Positions 37,501 through 48,700 of a stretch of DNA of 64,000 nt are shown piece by piece. Below the pieces are notes generated by a model. That model was not told the DNA's origin, did not search any database, and worked only from the letters and a program-made list of their open reading frames with translations. Each line of letters opens with the position of its first letter. Position 1 is the first letter of the stretch. Source of the DNA: Rhodamnia argentea (lineage: Eukaryota > Streptophyta > Magnoliopsida > Myrtales > Myrtaceae); contig NC_063150.1 of assembly GCF_020921035.1 (NCBI RefSeq), positions 12,896,001 through 12,960,000 on the forward strand, given 5' to 3'. The translations under genes were made by a program, and so were the position numbers.

Positions 37501-40092
37501 CAAATGCAGGCTAGAATAGGACCCCACTTCCACCATAAAAGTTCATCCTAAGATCAGCTATACAGAACTTTTGGCATTCAGTACATCTATATCTATGTTC
37601 CACTCAACTTGAAGTGCTTTATTAGGTAGGTAACCAAGGGTTCAGCTATGAGTACGGCATGAAACTTACGAAAGGAACATAAAGATCACTTCAAGCAAAA
37701 AGCACAATGTGATGGCATCCAATAGTTAAGTTACTGATGTCAATAAGTGTATACAGTGGAGTACGTAATGACACAATATGTTTAAATATTTGATCGAGAA
37801 AATTTGAATCACAGAAATATTCACTTACCTTTGGTTTAGAAGGTGCATCAGTTGAACCTTCACTTCCTTGATCATTTTCCTGTTGCTGACTGCAACAGAG
37901 GGAAAGACGACACAGAACATTTTATTAGCAAGAAGAAGAGTGCGAGAAAGCTTTTAAATAAGCTACAGCCTCCTTTTAATGGAAACAGCTCCATGTGCTA
38001 CCTGTGCAAGCATGTATGAAAGACAACGGTAAGCTACTCACCTCTTAGAAGCTGGAGTAATTGTCACATCATTTGCAGGGGTTATCGACTTGTCTGGTTC
38101 AGCCTGCCCAGAGGAGGACTTGCACTTATCAATGGTGGCTCCTTCTTTTTGCAGTCTTTCCTGCTCAACAGGAATATCAACTTTGACACATCCAGGGACT
38201 TCTGGGCACTCCTCCACACCAGACAATTTACTTTTCTTCCTTCTGTAAAATGCAATAAAACAAAAGTTGAATACCCAGTGAAGTGATCCTATGATACTAA
38301 ATGCACTACATGAAAGGGAACCCCACAGGAGTGAGGTGGATGAAGAAGAAGAGCTCAAGTTCCACATGTCACCAGATATATAGCATATTAAGAATGACAT
38401 ATACTCAAAAGAGAATGATGAATAATTGCAGGTGTAATTATCCTTGCAGGTACTCCTTAATCATCCGTCACGAATGCAGTCACTAGGTAAGCAGTTGGTG
38501 GAGATTTTCACCTTTACACTAGCCACTGATATTTCCTTTTATCTGCGCTTGCAGCAGAAAGGAAGAAAGATATGTATTGACAATATGCCTACTGCAAAAA
38601 GGAACAACTAATTAAAGTTTTCAGGCATTGAATAGGAAGTATAAATTCTTGTGCCAGATTCTATTGAATATCAGCCCATGGTCATACAACAAAATAGCAT
38701 CCCAAAGCATGAAGCTCCTATTAGAGCAGTACTTGCGGAAGATCAGACATGCACAATTATACACATAAAGCTTAGAAGGGCTTTGTAACTTGGAATAACG
38801 TTCACAATGCAACCAAGTTAACAGGCCAATTTTTCAAACACCTCCAACCAAAATTTAAGGGGACAAAAAAATTCAACCTACAGAACTTTTGAGTTCCTTA
38901 TAACTAATGGCTGGACACTAGTTTTCTCTCTTTCTCCAGGGAAGTTGCATTGTAACTAGAATAGCCACTTACTATAATGATGGATACTTCTTATTACATC
39001 CTAACCTTCATTGCACAAGTGCACCACAAAACACTCATTACTTGGGAGTAGAATTCTGTATCTTTACTGGATGCAGAAAAAAATTATATCACATAAAAGT
39101 TCACATTTTTGAAAAGAACTACAGTATATGGGATTTAAAACATACTTTGAGCCCTTGAGCTTTTTTGATGCCTTTCTCTTCTTGGAAACTGCATTACTAT
39201 TGGATGTATCTTTCTCATTCAAACAACCATGTGACTGTCCACATTCATCTTCTTCGGATTCACTTTCATAACCCCCAGTCTCCTTCTCAAACTCTTCATT
39301 CATGAGCAGCTTTAAACCTGTCTGCACAGGATGCTTCTCTACAAACTCTATTTCTTCCAAGGTATTCTCCGCATCATGCAGCTTAGCGGTGTCCCTGGAA
39401 GTACCCTGTTTCATTTTCACCCTGTAGCAAAGAAACACTAAGTTAACCAACTTTTCATCAGAATGATCAGAAAAATTGGTACCAAGCGAAGGTGTATCAT
39501 GAACTAACCCAACAATATCCTTGTCCTTGAGTATAGAAGTTGACTCAAAGTGCGGTAGAACATAACCATCCATCTAAAAGAAAGCAGACGACATATTAGG
39601 AACTTTAGAAATACGGTAATGCTGCACAATGGCAATAGTCAGTGAGCAATGAATCATCATAATCAGGGCAATGAGGAACTAAAATCTTCCTGAACACCCT
39701 ATCATATTGCTTCAACTGGAAAAAAGGGGGAAAAAAAAGGATACTTTTTCCTTTATTACTCGCAATCTCGCAGTGAGGAACAAACAAAAACTATAATCTT
39801 GAACCTTGTGGACAAGCACACAGTGCAACTAGTTAGCAGTCAATTAAGAATCGCTGTCCGACAAAATGTACATGGCGGAGTTCAGAAAAACCAAAAACCG
39901 CACCGATAGGACGAGGCCATTAGGGCAGGAGTCCCAGAGGTCGAATGTGTGAACGACATGGGAAGCGAGGTCCGAGATCGTGTCGTGTTGTGGCTTCAGC
40001 AAAATCCAGCTCCGCTTCAACCCTTCTTTCCTCTGCGACTTGCTCAGAATGTGGCGATCCTCGAACGACAACCGTACCCTCACGCCGTCCAT
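34588..40092 (-). CDS. COILIN: Coilin, Cajal body scaffold protein
   Basis: Thirteen exons: 39904-40092, 39509-39573, 39146-39421, 38042-38242, 37829-37889, 37104-37181, 36647-36887, 36523-36560, 35906-36100, 35596-35667, 35368-35490, 34867-35032, 34588-34775. All junctions are GT-AG, phases close, and the product is 630 residues (Arabidopsis coilin about 608). The N-terminal self-association domain starts MDGVRVRLSFEDRHILSKSQ and reaches FESTSILKDKDIVG. The middle is Lys/Ser-rich with nuclear-signal clusters and the block SRSARRKKAKRRWLRE. RPGHIRFEPL leads into the C-terminal Tudor-like region (FEWNGITSKKKGQKWG, GDIVAYRVIELSSSW, SLYKEDGSLEVDFSSLIDVR), and it ends with WEEISEALSAKKAQLS and FRALRGSALGPTMALLR. 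These blocks match Arabidopsis At1g13030. Coilin nucleates Cajal bodies for snRNP and snoRNP maturation. An in-frame ATG at 40146 could add 18 residues. Confidence 0.93.
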
Positions 40093-40700
40093 CGGGCATG
40101 CAGTTGGAGAATCGATGGCGACGGAGGATTTTCGCTCCGCGACCATTTCGGAGCACTTAAACCCTCGTCGCCATTATAGGGGTTTTTGTGGAGCCTTCTG
40201 AAGTGTTCTGCATTGCCGGTTCAAGTGGTCCAATCCAGAAGCGGCCCGACTTTCCGTTTTGAACCGGTTTCCTTTCCTGTTGTGGCCGCCTCAACCTGTT
40301 TAGTCGCGCACCGATACCGACACGACACGACACGTCGACACATAATTTTTCAAAAAATAGAGAATTTTAATATGCTGAGATAATTTTTATGATTTCACAA
40401 ATAAATAAATAATAAAAAGAGCCTAGAATGAATTTAAATAATACTGCTCTTAGGTTTTATTTTCAGTTTGTCTCAACCGTTTGTCTACTTTTTCTTCCTC
40501 CCTTTCCGTGTCTCACATTCCGTGTCTCACATTGAGAGAGAAATAGAGAAAGAGAGGGAAAGCTTCTTATAAACTGGGGGCTCAGTGTATGAAGCAATAT
40601 ACTAAGCTGGACGAGGTTGATGGGTAATCAGGAAGGCCCATGGGACTAGGACATATTTTGGTTTCAAAGTAAAAGATTTGCCTAAATTAACTCGAGGACA
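40093..40700. other. Coilin promoter and AT-rich intergenic DNA
   Basis: The first ~110 bases are GC-rich coilin leader. A GA tract is present near 40535-40560. No separate gene. Confidence 0.4.
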
Positions 40701-40739
40701 AACGAGTCCCAGCTCACCCCATTTGTTGACCCCATTCAT

Positions 40740-41290
40740 TGACCGCGTGTTGAAAACTCGGACATACGTGTCAGAGTCAAACTCGGACACGCGTGTCAGA
40801 GTCAAACTCGAACACGTGTGTCAGAGTCCGTTTGCCCACGCTTGTCAAACACCGACACCTGTCCGACATGAAAAATGCTCAACAGCAATTGGTTGTCACC
40901 TAAATAGCACTAACATCGATATGCGACACACAATAGACGCGACACGCTAACACATCATTTTAAAAAAAAAAATTAGAAAATTTTGACATATTGTATATTT
41001 GATGTACATCGGTGAGTTTCTTTTTCTTCTTCTTTGGCTGGCTAGGTATATTAATTTTGGAGTGGTTGAATATATGGCTTAAGTATACATATTTTTGATA
41101 AATTTATCATTTGACATCTAATTTATTGAAAATGATTAAAATTGACCTCGTGTGTCGAGATGTCATGTCCGGATGCTGGACTCGGATGTCATTAGCGTGT
41201 CGGGAACGCCGCCAAATATCGATTGCATGTCAAAGAATGTCGGAGTATCGAAAAGTGTCAGATACGGAGGCTCTTAGAGAATGTCAGTGC
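40740..41290. mobile_element. Probable decayed transposon with GACACG-rich ends
   Basis: Both sides are rich in motifs such as GGACACG and GTGTCGG, on opposite strands: left part 40755-40880, right part 41139-41290, with an AT-rich centre. This arrangement is typical of terminal-inverted-repeat elements with subterminal motif clusters. No transposase frame is present and ends cannot be fixed. Confidence 0.35.
40755..40829. repeat. Three tandem 25-bp units
   Basis: Three successive copies of a unit like AACTCGGACACGCGTGTCAG plus AGTCA, at 40755-40779, 40780-40804 and 40805-40829. Each has a palindrome-like ACGTGT or CGCGTGT core; the third holds a full CACGTG. Confidence 0.8.
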
Positions 41291-41869
41291 TTTCTAGGTT
41301 GTCGCTACAATTTAAGTGTATTTATAATCAAACAAATGTAACAAATATACTTTGAATTCAATTATTTAGTATAATGATCTTCCATTTTTTTTTTCTCTTC
41401 TTGATTTTGAATGGCATTGGATCACGGACTGATTAATAAGACAAGATGGCTTTCATACATCTTTTCCCCCGGTCCACTTTGATAAGAGTTTGACCTGTTT
41501 TTCAACCAAAACTTAGGCTCCGTTTATTTTATGAAAAATTTTCCCCAATTTCTAGTGTTTGGGAGATGAAAAATGAGTGGTCAATACAAAATATTTTCCG
41601 ATCAACAAAAAAAACTTCTAAAACTAAAGAAAATGATTTCCTAAAGTTTTCTTCATTTTGAGAAGAGGAAAACATTTTCCTCATATTTTCTTCCTCCTTT
41701 CTTTCACTCTTCTTTTCTTTAAAATAATTATTTTTCATTATTTAATTTTTTTAAAAAATTTGAATTTTTTTTTTCATTTTTTTTTTCACCTTCTTCCTCC
41801 TTCCTCCGCTTTCTTCCTCGGGCCGTTGCTGCTCCTTTCTATGCTTGCTTCCTCCGCCGATGGAGGACC

Positions 41870-42745
41870 TCGGTGACGACGGTTGCCGGGTGAGGTGAAC
41901 TCGAGGCTTGGCGACTCAAGCCTCGGCGTCGTGGGCATAGAGGGAGGCCAAGCTCGTTGGATCTGTTTTGATTGGGCTCAACCTCGAGCGAGAGAGGTAA
42001 GCGAGCCTTGGCCTTGCCCGAGGCCGGTGAGGCAAGCCTCGTCATCGCCCTAGGCCGGTGAGGTGAGCCTCGGCGTCGCCGGCCTCAAGGGAGGCCTTGC
42101 CTCGTCGGATTTGGCTTGGCCGGGTTCCGCCTCGAGTGAGCGAAGCTCGCCTCAGCAGATCCGGCGAAGCTTGATCTCACTCGAGGCCGACGAGGCTTGG
42201 CTCGAGCTCACCGACCTTAGGCGAGGTCGGGCCGAGGCCGAGCCCGGCCCGAGGCCGGGAATCGGCTAAGAAAAAATTAAAGGAAAAAAATAGAGAAAAA
42301 AATTAAAAATAATTAAAAATAAAATAACTAAAAATAAAAAAATATTGCTATTAGAAAAATAAATAATAATTAAAAAATTGAACCCTAGGCCGGCGAGGTG
42401 AGCCTCGGCGTTGCGGGCCTCAAGGGAGGCCTCGCCTCATTGGATCCGGGCTTGGCCGGGCTCGCCTCGAGCAAGCGAGGCTCGCCTCAGCAGATTTGGC
42501 GAAGCTCGATCTCACTCGAGGCCTACGAGGCTCGGCCCGAGCTCACCGGCCTTAGGTGAGGTCGGGCCGAGGCCAAGCCCGGCTTGTGGCCGGTCGCTAG
42601 TCGCCGCCGTGGCCAGCGACCAGCTAAGAAAAAATTAAAGGAAAAAAAATAGAGAAAAAAATTTAAAAAGTAATTAAAAATACAATAACTAAAAATAAAA
42701 ATATTTCTATTGGAAAAATAAATAATAATTAAAAATTTGAATTAG
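41870..42745. repeat. GC-rich tandem duplication with AT-rich spacers
   Basis: Two close copies of a ~340-base unit at about 42049-42376 and 42387-42740. Each begins CCTAGGCCGGCGAGGTGAGC (or close), is rich in GCGAGGCTCG-type words for ~210 bases, then passes into TAAGAAAAAATTAAAGGAAA and a long A-rich tail. A more diverged partial copy precedes them at about 41870-42048. Open frames in the GC-rich part are by-products of the repeat (Arg/Ala/Gly-rich) and not genes. Confidence 0.75.
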
Positions 42746-42984
42746 TTAATAATGTTTTTAGGAAAATCAATTCCTTAATGAATGACAGAAATCGTTTTCC
42801 AATTTATTTTTAAGCATTAGCCCCAGGCGAATGCGTCATCGCCCATGCCCAAACCTTGCAAGGGCCGTGACTCCTCGCTAGCCGTGAGTGAGGGTCATCA
42901 GTCCTCAATTAAAAAAAAATACAGTAAAGAAAAGAAAAAAGAAGAAGAAAAACGAAAAAATAAAAAGTAATATTTTACGATAAT

Positions 42985-43165
42985 AATAATGTCCACATTA
43001 GTGCTAGCCGTACCACGTAGGACTATTAGCATCCACGTTAGCGATTTCCAGCTAAAATTAGTTGGATGACTTAATTTTCACCAATGTAAAAAATTTATGA
43101 TTAAATTAGCACAATTAAAAGGTTTAAAATTGAATTGATACTAATTTACTATAGAACTTTTTTGC
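42985..43165 (-). repeat. Dispersed repeat, family A (copy 2)
   Basis: Read on the minus strand it follows the copy at 7133-7335 phrase by phrase, for example CTAATTTAATCATAAATTTT, CCAACTAATTTTAGCTGGAA and CCTACGTGGTACGGCTAGCA. Confidence 0.6.
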
Positions 43166-43169
43166 ACTT

Positions 43170-44110
43170 TTCCCTCCCTTCAAGTCGTCGATTATTTTAT
43201 TCATTATCGATCAAATACTACTCTAATCGACTAAGTCTGATACTTGTAGATAATAACAAAAAGGTGCTGATCAAATTTTCCTTTTATCAACTAAGGCTGC
43301 GGTTTGGCTTTGGAGATGAGCCTTGTGTAAATGCAAATGGCCTTTGGTAAAAAAAATCCATCGTAAAGTAATTTTGAGTCAAGTAGTGTGTGGTAAAAAA
43401 AAAAAAGATTTGCAAAGGTCTTTAGCTATCATATGTCGTTTTTTATTAAACAAAGTCAAATCCTTCGGCGAAAGGCTCAAGCCGCTAGCCAGCTAGATTT
43501 GGCGCAGCGGCCGTCGGGCGGCGTCACACGACCTCGGTGGACGCCTCAAGCAACAGTCACTCGGGTTGCGCGAGCATAAGTGACAAGGCATGACCATTCA
43601 TTGACTAGATCTAGCCTAGTCGACCGTCCGTCGTCGACCTCTCTCGCTCTAGAACATGAATAGCAGATCTAGGGTTTTACTTTTTAAAAGGGGTAAAATT
43701 GAATTTTTAGTAAGGTTTCAAGAGCAAAATAGACAACTGACTAATTTTCGTTAATTAGGAGCTTCAACATTCCGAAAATGCTGAAGCATTGAGCCCGAAG
43801 ACACTTGGACATGGTTGTCAAATACCCAAAATTTGTCCGGATGGATTTTCAAAATGTTGAAGCAAACGCACACAAGTGGATCACTTGTCGCCAATAATCA
43901 AAAGTTGATTGCAATTCCTCATTTGTATTGAAACAATCATTTCCGTGAGAAGACAATGGTTGATTGCAGTTCCTCATCTATATCAATATCGAACTAGCAT
44001 AAGGACCATGGTGCCAATGGGAAATCTTTTAAGTTATATCCACAATCAAGCTCTTTCACCGCATATTTTTGGATTCAGCTTTCTCGTGTAGAATATTTCG
44101 GAGGTTAGAA
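43170..44110. other. Intergenic DNA, no gene recognised
   Basis: AT-rich on the left, with a GC-richer patch at about 43480-43650. Nothing that I can assign to a gene or known element. Confidence 0.4.
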
Positions 44111-44119
44111 GAAGGGATT

Positions 44120-44290
44120 GGTCTGTTAAAAGTCCTAAAATTTATCTAGAAAGTGCGATTGATTCCTACAACTTTCAAAAAGTGTAATTAAAATCCTATA
44201 ACTTATCGGAAAGTGCAATTGTGTCCTAAAACTTTCAAAAAAATACAATCAAGTTGTAAAACTTGTCAAATAACGTAATTGTTTTACGTA
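44120..44290. repeat. Tandem array of ~35-bp AT-rich units
   Basis: Four to five diverged units of the type 'GTGCAATTG(T/A) then TCCTAAAACTTTCAAAAA' follow one another. Similar unit structure to the arrays near 58400 but a different core. Confidence 0.5.
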
Positions 44291-44854
44291 GTTTTTTTTT
44301 TTTGGGGGGGGGAGGGGTCAGAAATTGTTTTACATAGTTAACTTCAATGAAAGAGTATGGATGTACTATGTATTCTATGAAAGATTGTGGATTAAGACCT
44401 TTTAAAGCATATCTGCCCACAATGCAATTGTTTTACATAGTTAATTTCATTATGTCCAAAAAATTTAGCACTTAATTAGATGTTCGTATTTTATATCGAC
44501 ATTTTAATTTTTTTTTTCTTTTTCATTTTTTAAATCTTTTCTAACAAAATCCTTAAAAAAAAAATCATTTGGCCAACTGAAAAATTGTAAAACAAAGCAT
44601 AAGAATTGCTCAACGATTAGAATATATCTATCTACCGCATAAAAATCCCCCATTGCTCTTCCATTTATTTCACATTAATGATTAACCCGACGAATACGAA
44701 CGCACGCACGCAGGGATCGCCACATCAATATCACAATGTGCCCAATTTCATAATCCCTAATTTTTTTTTTGTTTTTAAAAATTTGTGAGCGAGTGATTCT
44801 AAGGCCCATGTTAAGTGGGTGCATGAAAACGTTTCAGAAATAAAATTTCTGTTC

Positions 44855-45425
44855 CAAACTTATTTTTGGAACATAAATTCGTTTGGTAACGCAATTCTAT
44901 TTTTCTATTTCAAAAATAAAAAGTTGTTTCGGAAATAGATTTGAAAAAGAAATGAGAAATAATAATTTTTTACTTTTTCGAGAAATAGAAATAGAAATCT
45001 CACCTTTTCTCAAATACCGTTCACCACCCGTCGCCGGCCATCCTCGCCGCCGCCACCATCGGTCGCCCGCCGCCGCCTCTAATCCTAGAATTGAAATTTA
45101 TTTGATAACGGAATGGTTATCATTCACCCTCTAAGTATCAAAAATAGATATTTTTGGAACAGTAAATCGTTTGGTAATGCAATTCTATTTTTTCATTTCT
45201 GAAATAAAAAGTTGTTTCAAAAATAGATTTAAATGAGAAATGAGACACAATAATTTTTTACTTTTTCGAGAAATAAAAATAGAAATCTCACATTTTCTCA
45301 AATACCCGCCGTCACCGATCACCACCCATCGCCGGCCGCCGCCACCGGTTGCCCGCCGCCGCCTCTAATCCTAGAATTGAAATTTATTTGACAACTGAAT
45401 GGTTATCATTCACCCTCTAAACAGA
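44855..45425. repeat. Tandem duplication of a ~275-bp unit
   Basis: Copy 1 lies at about 44858-45137 and copy 2 at about 45150-45425. Each runs from AATTCGTTTGGTAACGCAAT (copy 2: AAATCGTTTGGTAATGCAAT) through an AT-rich part and a GC-rich CGCCGCCGCC patch to TGGTTATCATTCACCCTCTA. The pair lies in a wider AT-rich element whose outer ends may be AGGCCCATGTTAAG (44802) and the reverse of TTCAAACGGGCCCT (45518-45531), similar to hAT-like termini. I could not find a target duplication. Confidence 0.7.
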
Positions 45426-45707
45426 TGAACGAAGAAACGTTTTATTCATCAACGCATTATTTTTCTCGCGTCATGCATAATTATTTTGTAAAAAATTAGA
45501 TATTTTTAGAGGGGTTCAAACGGGCCCTACGTTAGCCTCTATTTAGAGCTGGATCTGCAAAATTGCGCTTGGTCTTTCTCTCACTCTGTCGCAAGGACTC
45601 TGTACCGGCATAACCTCTTCTTCCCTTCTGTAAATAAAACAGGCAGCGTCTGGTCACACCGACGATCGACCATATCACCGAAGCTGGCCTTCAGTCCGAA
45701 GCGAGCC

Positions 45708-48700
45708 ATGGCCGAGCTCCGGCACTCGAGCTCGCTCGGAAGCCGGGCCTCGTCCTCTCCGATGAAGCGCGACGGCGACTCCTCGCCCCTCGTCCCCGAT
45801 TCCCGCCCCGTCGGCCACGACGACGACGACGACGGCGGCGGCGGCGGACGCCATTCCTCCCGGGATCGCGACCGTCCGCTCTGGTCGCACGTCCACTCCC
45901 TCTGCCCCCCTCATTTCCCCGATGACCCTAGGGTTTCCCCTCACAGCTCCAGGATCTCGGTCTTCCTGCTCCTCGTCGTCGCTCTCGTCGGGCTGATCTC
46001 GATCTTCTCCATCGTGCATCGCCTGGTGAGTGGTTTTCCTGCTCTTCGCTACGTCTTTGGGCTGCTGAATTGCTAGTGCTCAGGTAGACAAACACTGAAC
46101 TTGGAAGCCGATCGCGGTTGGAGATCATGAGATGCCCCGATCGTACAGAAGAACTGGGAAATGCTGTTGAATATTGCTTGTATGTCTTTACATTGCGAAG
46201 AATATGGAAGAGCTGTGACTCCACGCTTAGAGTTGAACAGCTTTAGGGTTTTGGCTTCATCTTTACGATAGGTCTTTTTAGTTGAGGTATCTTGCTCATG
46301 TACACTTTTGTAGATTCGCAAAGCAAGTCCTAACCAAAAGCTTTTGCGAGGCCTCAGGTCTATGAGATCACATTGTGGTACTTCATGTTAGCTTATTGAT
46401 AACATATATCTTAGTTGATGCGTAGTTCCGGAATTGTCATGGTCAGCCAGACTGACAGATGATTCTCATACTGGCTCTCTACTAATTTCTCCTTGAGCAC
46501 CTTGCAGAATGCCCCATACCTCTGCCGGAAAGATGGCATCGTTCTTCATTGCCCTCGTGTGAGTTTTCAAGCTATCTTGTTTGAGCTTCTCCTTTTTCGC
46601 TTTCTGTATGTGCTGTGACAATGGCTGTTGCTAAATAATCTGCATTCTTGTGCTAGGTCAAGGAGTCTCCTTCGCTTTGGGAAAATCCATACTCGGCAAC
46701 CACTTCATGGAAGCCTTGTGCTGAGCGTCGTGATGGTGGAATATCGAGTATGTAGCCTACTAGGCCTAGGCTTTGATCGATACTTTATCACTCTTTATAT
46801 ACAAAATTATGTCATTATTTCTCATTTGTCTTTCCTTGTCTGTACCCAAAGAAAAATGACAAAAGTAGTAGTTTAAAAAGAATTAAAGAAACTGGGTTAG
46901 CGAGGGGACTTGGGATTTGCTATTCTTGAATCAACTGTTAGCACCATGAATGTCTATTACTTAGCTATATATGGGAAAACATCATTCCATCTGTGCTCCT
47001 TCCCTAGTTGCTGTTTAGATAGTTCTAGACCTGTAAAGATCTGCTCAATCACGTTTGTTTGCATCTGGAAATTTGTATCTTCTCCTTTGTCATGTTTGTG
47101 TGGGAAGATATTTCTTTCCTTCCCGGTTTCAAGATCTCTTACTGGCTTCTGGTAAGTTCCTTCCGTGGAGCCAGTATGGGAATTACCAGGTATAGCGATG
47201 TCATTAGATCGTTAGATGCACCTCGCGGGTAGGTGATGAAGAATGTTTCATACAATTACTGTGAACAGAAGCTGCGCTTACACTGTCATAGTTGTCTCAA
47301 AAGCTTTTAAGCATAATTCTGTGTGTGAAAGGAATGATCATGACATTTAAAAATATTCCTGCAATTTTTGGCATCATAATGTGATGCAGAGTTCTTTCCT
47401 TTTATCCTCTGTACAGATGTTCCTCCTGAGAATGAAACAAATGGCTACATATTCATCTATGCTGAGGGCGGTTTGAATCAACAAAGAATCGCGGTATGAT
47501 TTCTGCTCTATCAATTTCTCAATTTGAATGAGAAATTTCAGCTTATTGGCATATTTGGTTGGATGTCCTTAATTATCCACGCATCTACTGCAGTGTAGAT
47601 TTCAGGCAATGCTTCTCACTCCAGGACAATAAATTAGTGACTCTTTGCATGTGAATGTATGTGAATGTTTTTGCAGATGTGCCATTGTAGTAAATCCTTA
47701 TATTCAATGAACTTTTCATTATTTGGGCCTGAACAAGGTTTTAGGCTTTGGCATATTTGCGCTTCGTAAGTGAAATTTAGTGGTCTCTGAGGCTCAGTAT
47801 GCCTACCATCTGCTTAGAAGAGACCTCAGCTTTATATCCTTCATCTCACATTTTGAACTAAGAAGAAGTAGAATCTTCTTAGCGGAGTGGAACATACACA
47901 TGGAAACAATAAGAGGATGGATTGGTTTACTACTCACTTGTTCTACTTTTCCTGCTTGTTAAGGAAAACTGAAAACAGATTTATGCAACGCCAGCATAAT
48001 TTCACACTCATGGGTTTGATCTATTTTGCGAAGAAGGAAATTCAAAGTTGTTATTAAGATACGTTAGTTACATCATACATTTCCTTATGCTTTTAATAGA
48101 TGCTTTTGATGAATGGTTCTTTCAAATATTTTCAAATGCTTGCACTATTACGTTAATTATGACATAGACGAATTTGGATTTGTTGCTTACATATTAATAC
48201 TACTAGGAAACTCGTATTCTTGCTTAGTTGTTTTCTTTTTTACTGGGGATCCTTTTGTCACAGTTGCCTGTTGTAAAGCATGAGGCATTCCAATAAGAAG
48301 TATTTTTAGTCCTTTAAGCTATTCATTATGAAATTACGAAATCTATGAACACAGAATCTATAAATGTAGCTCCTGTACTTTGTGGAATAAGTTGAATAAA
48401 CGTCTTGGTCTTCTTGATTGCCACAGTTTCCATTGGAGTTTGACCTCCTATTCAATGCTTTTTAGCATATGCAGCACGGACAATTTGCATTATTTAGACA
48501 AGTATTTCCTAGGAACAAGATTACATTAACTTGATGTGCTGTTTGTCATCACTCATTGAGAATATACTGCATGTAATTTAATCTTTTGATCTAGTGCTGG
48601 CTTAATGAGAATCTATCTTATTCATATTTTTGTGCAGATATGCAATGCTGTTGCTGTTGCTAAAATTTTGCATGCTACTCTTATTTTACCAGTATTAAAG

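Noticed and set aside
41839..42638. Arg/Ala/Gly-rich frames in the GC-rich repeat
   Set aside because: They repeat with the tandem unit and change frame between copies.
45675..46019. 114-codon minus-strand frame
   Set aside because: Antisense to the first exon of the O-fucosyltransferase gene.
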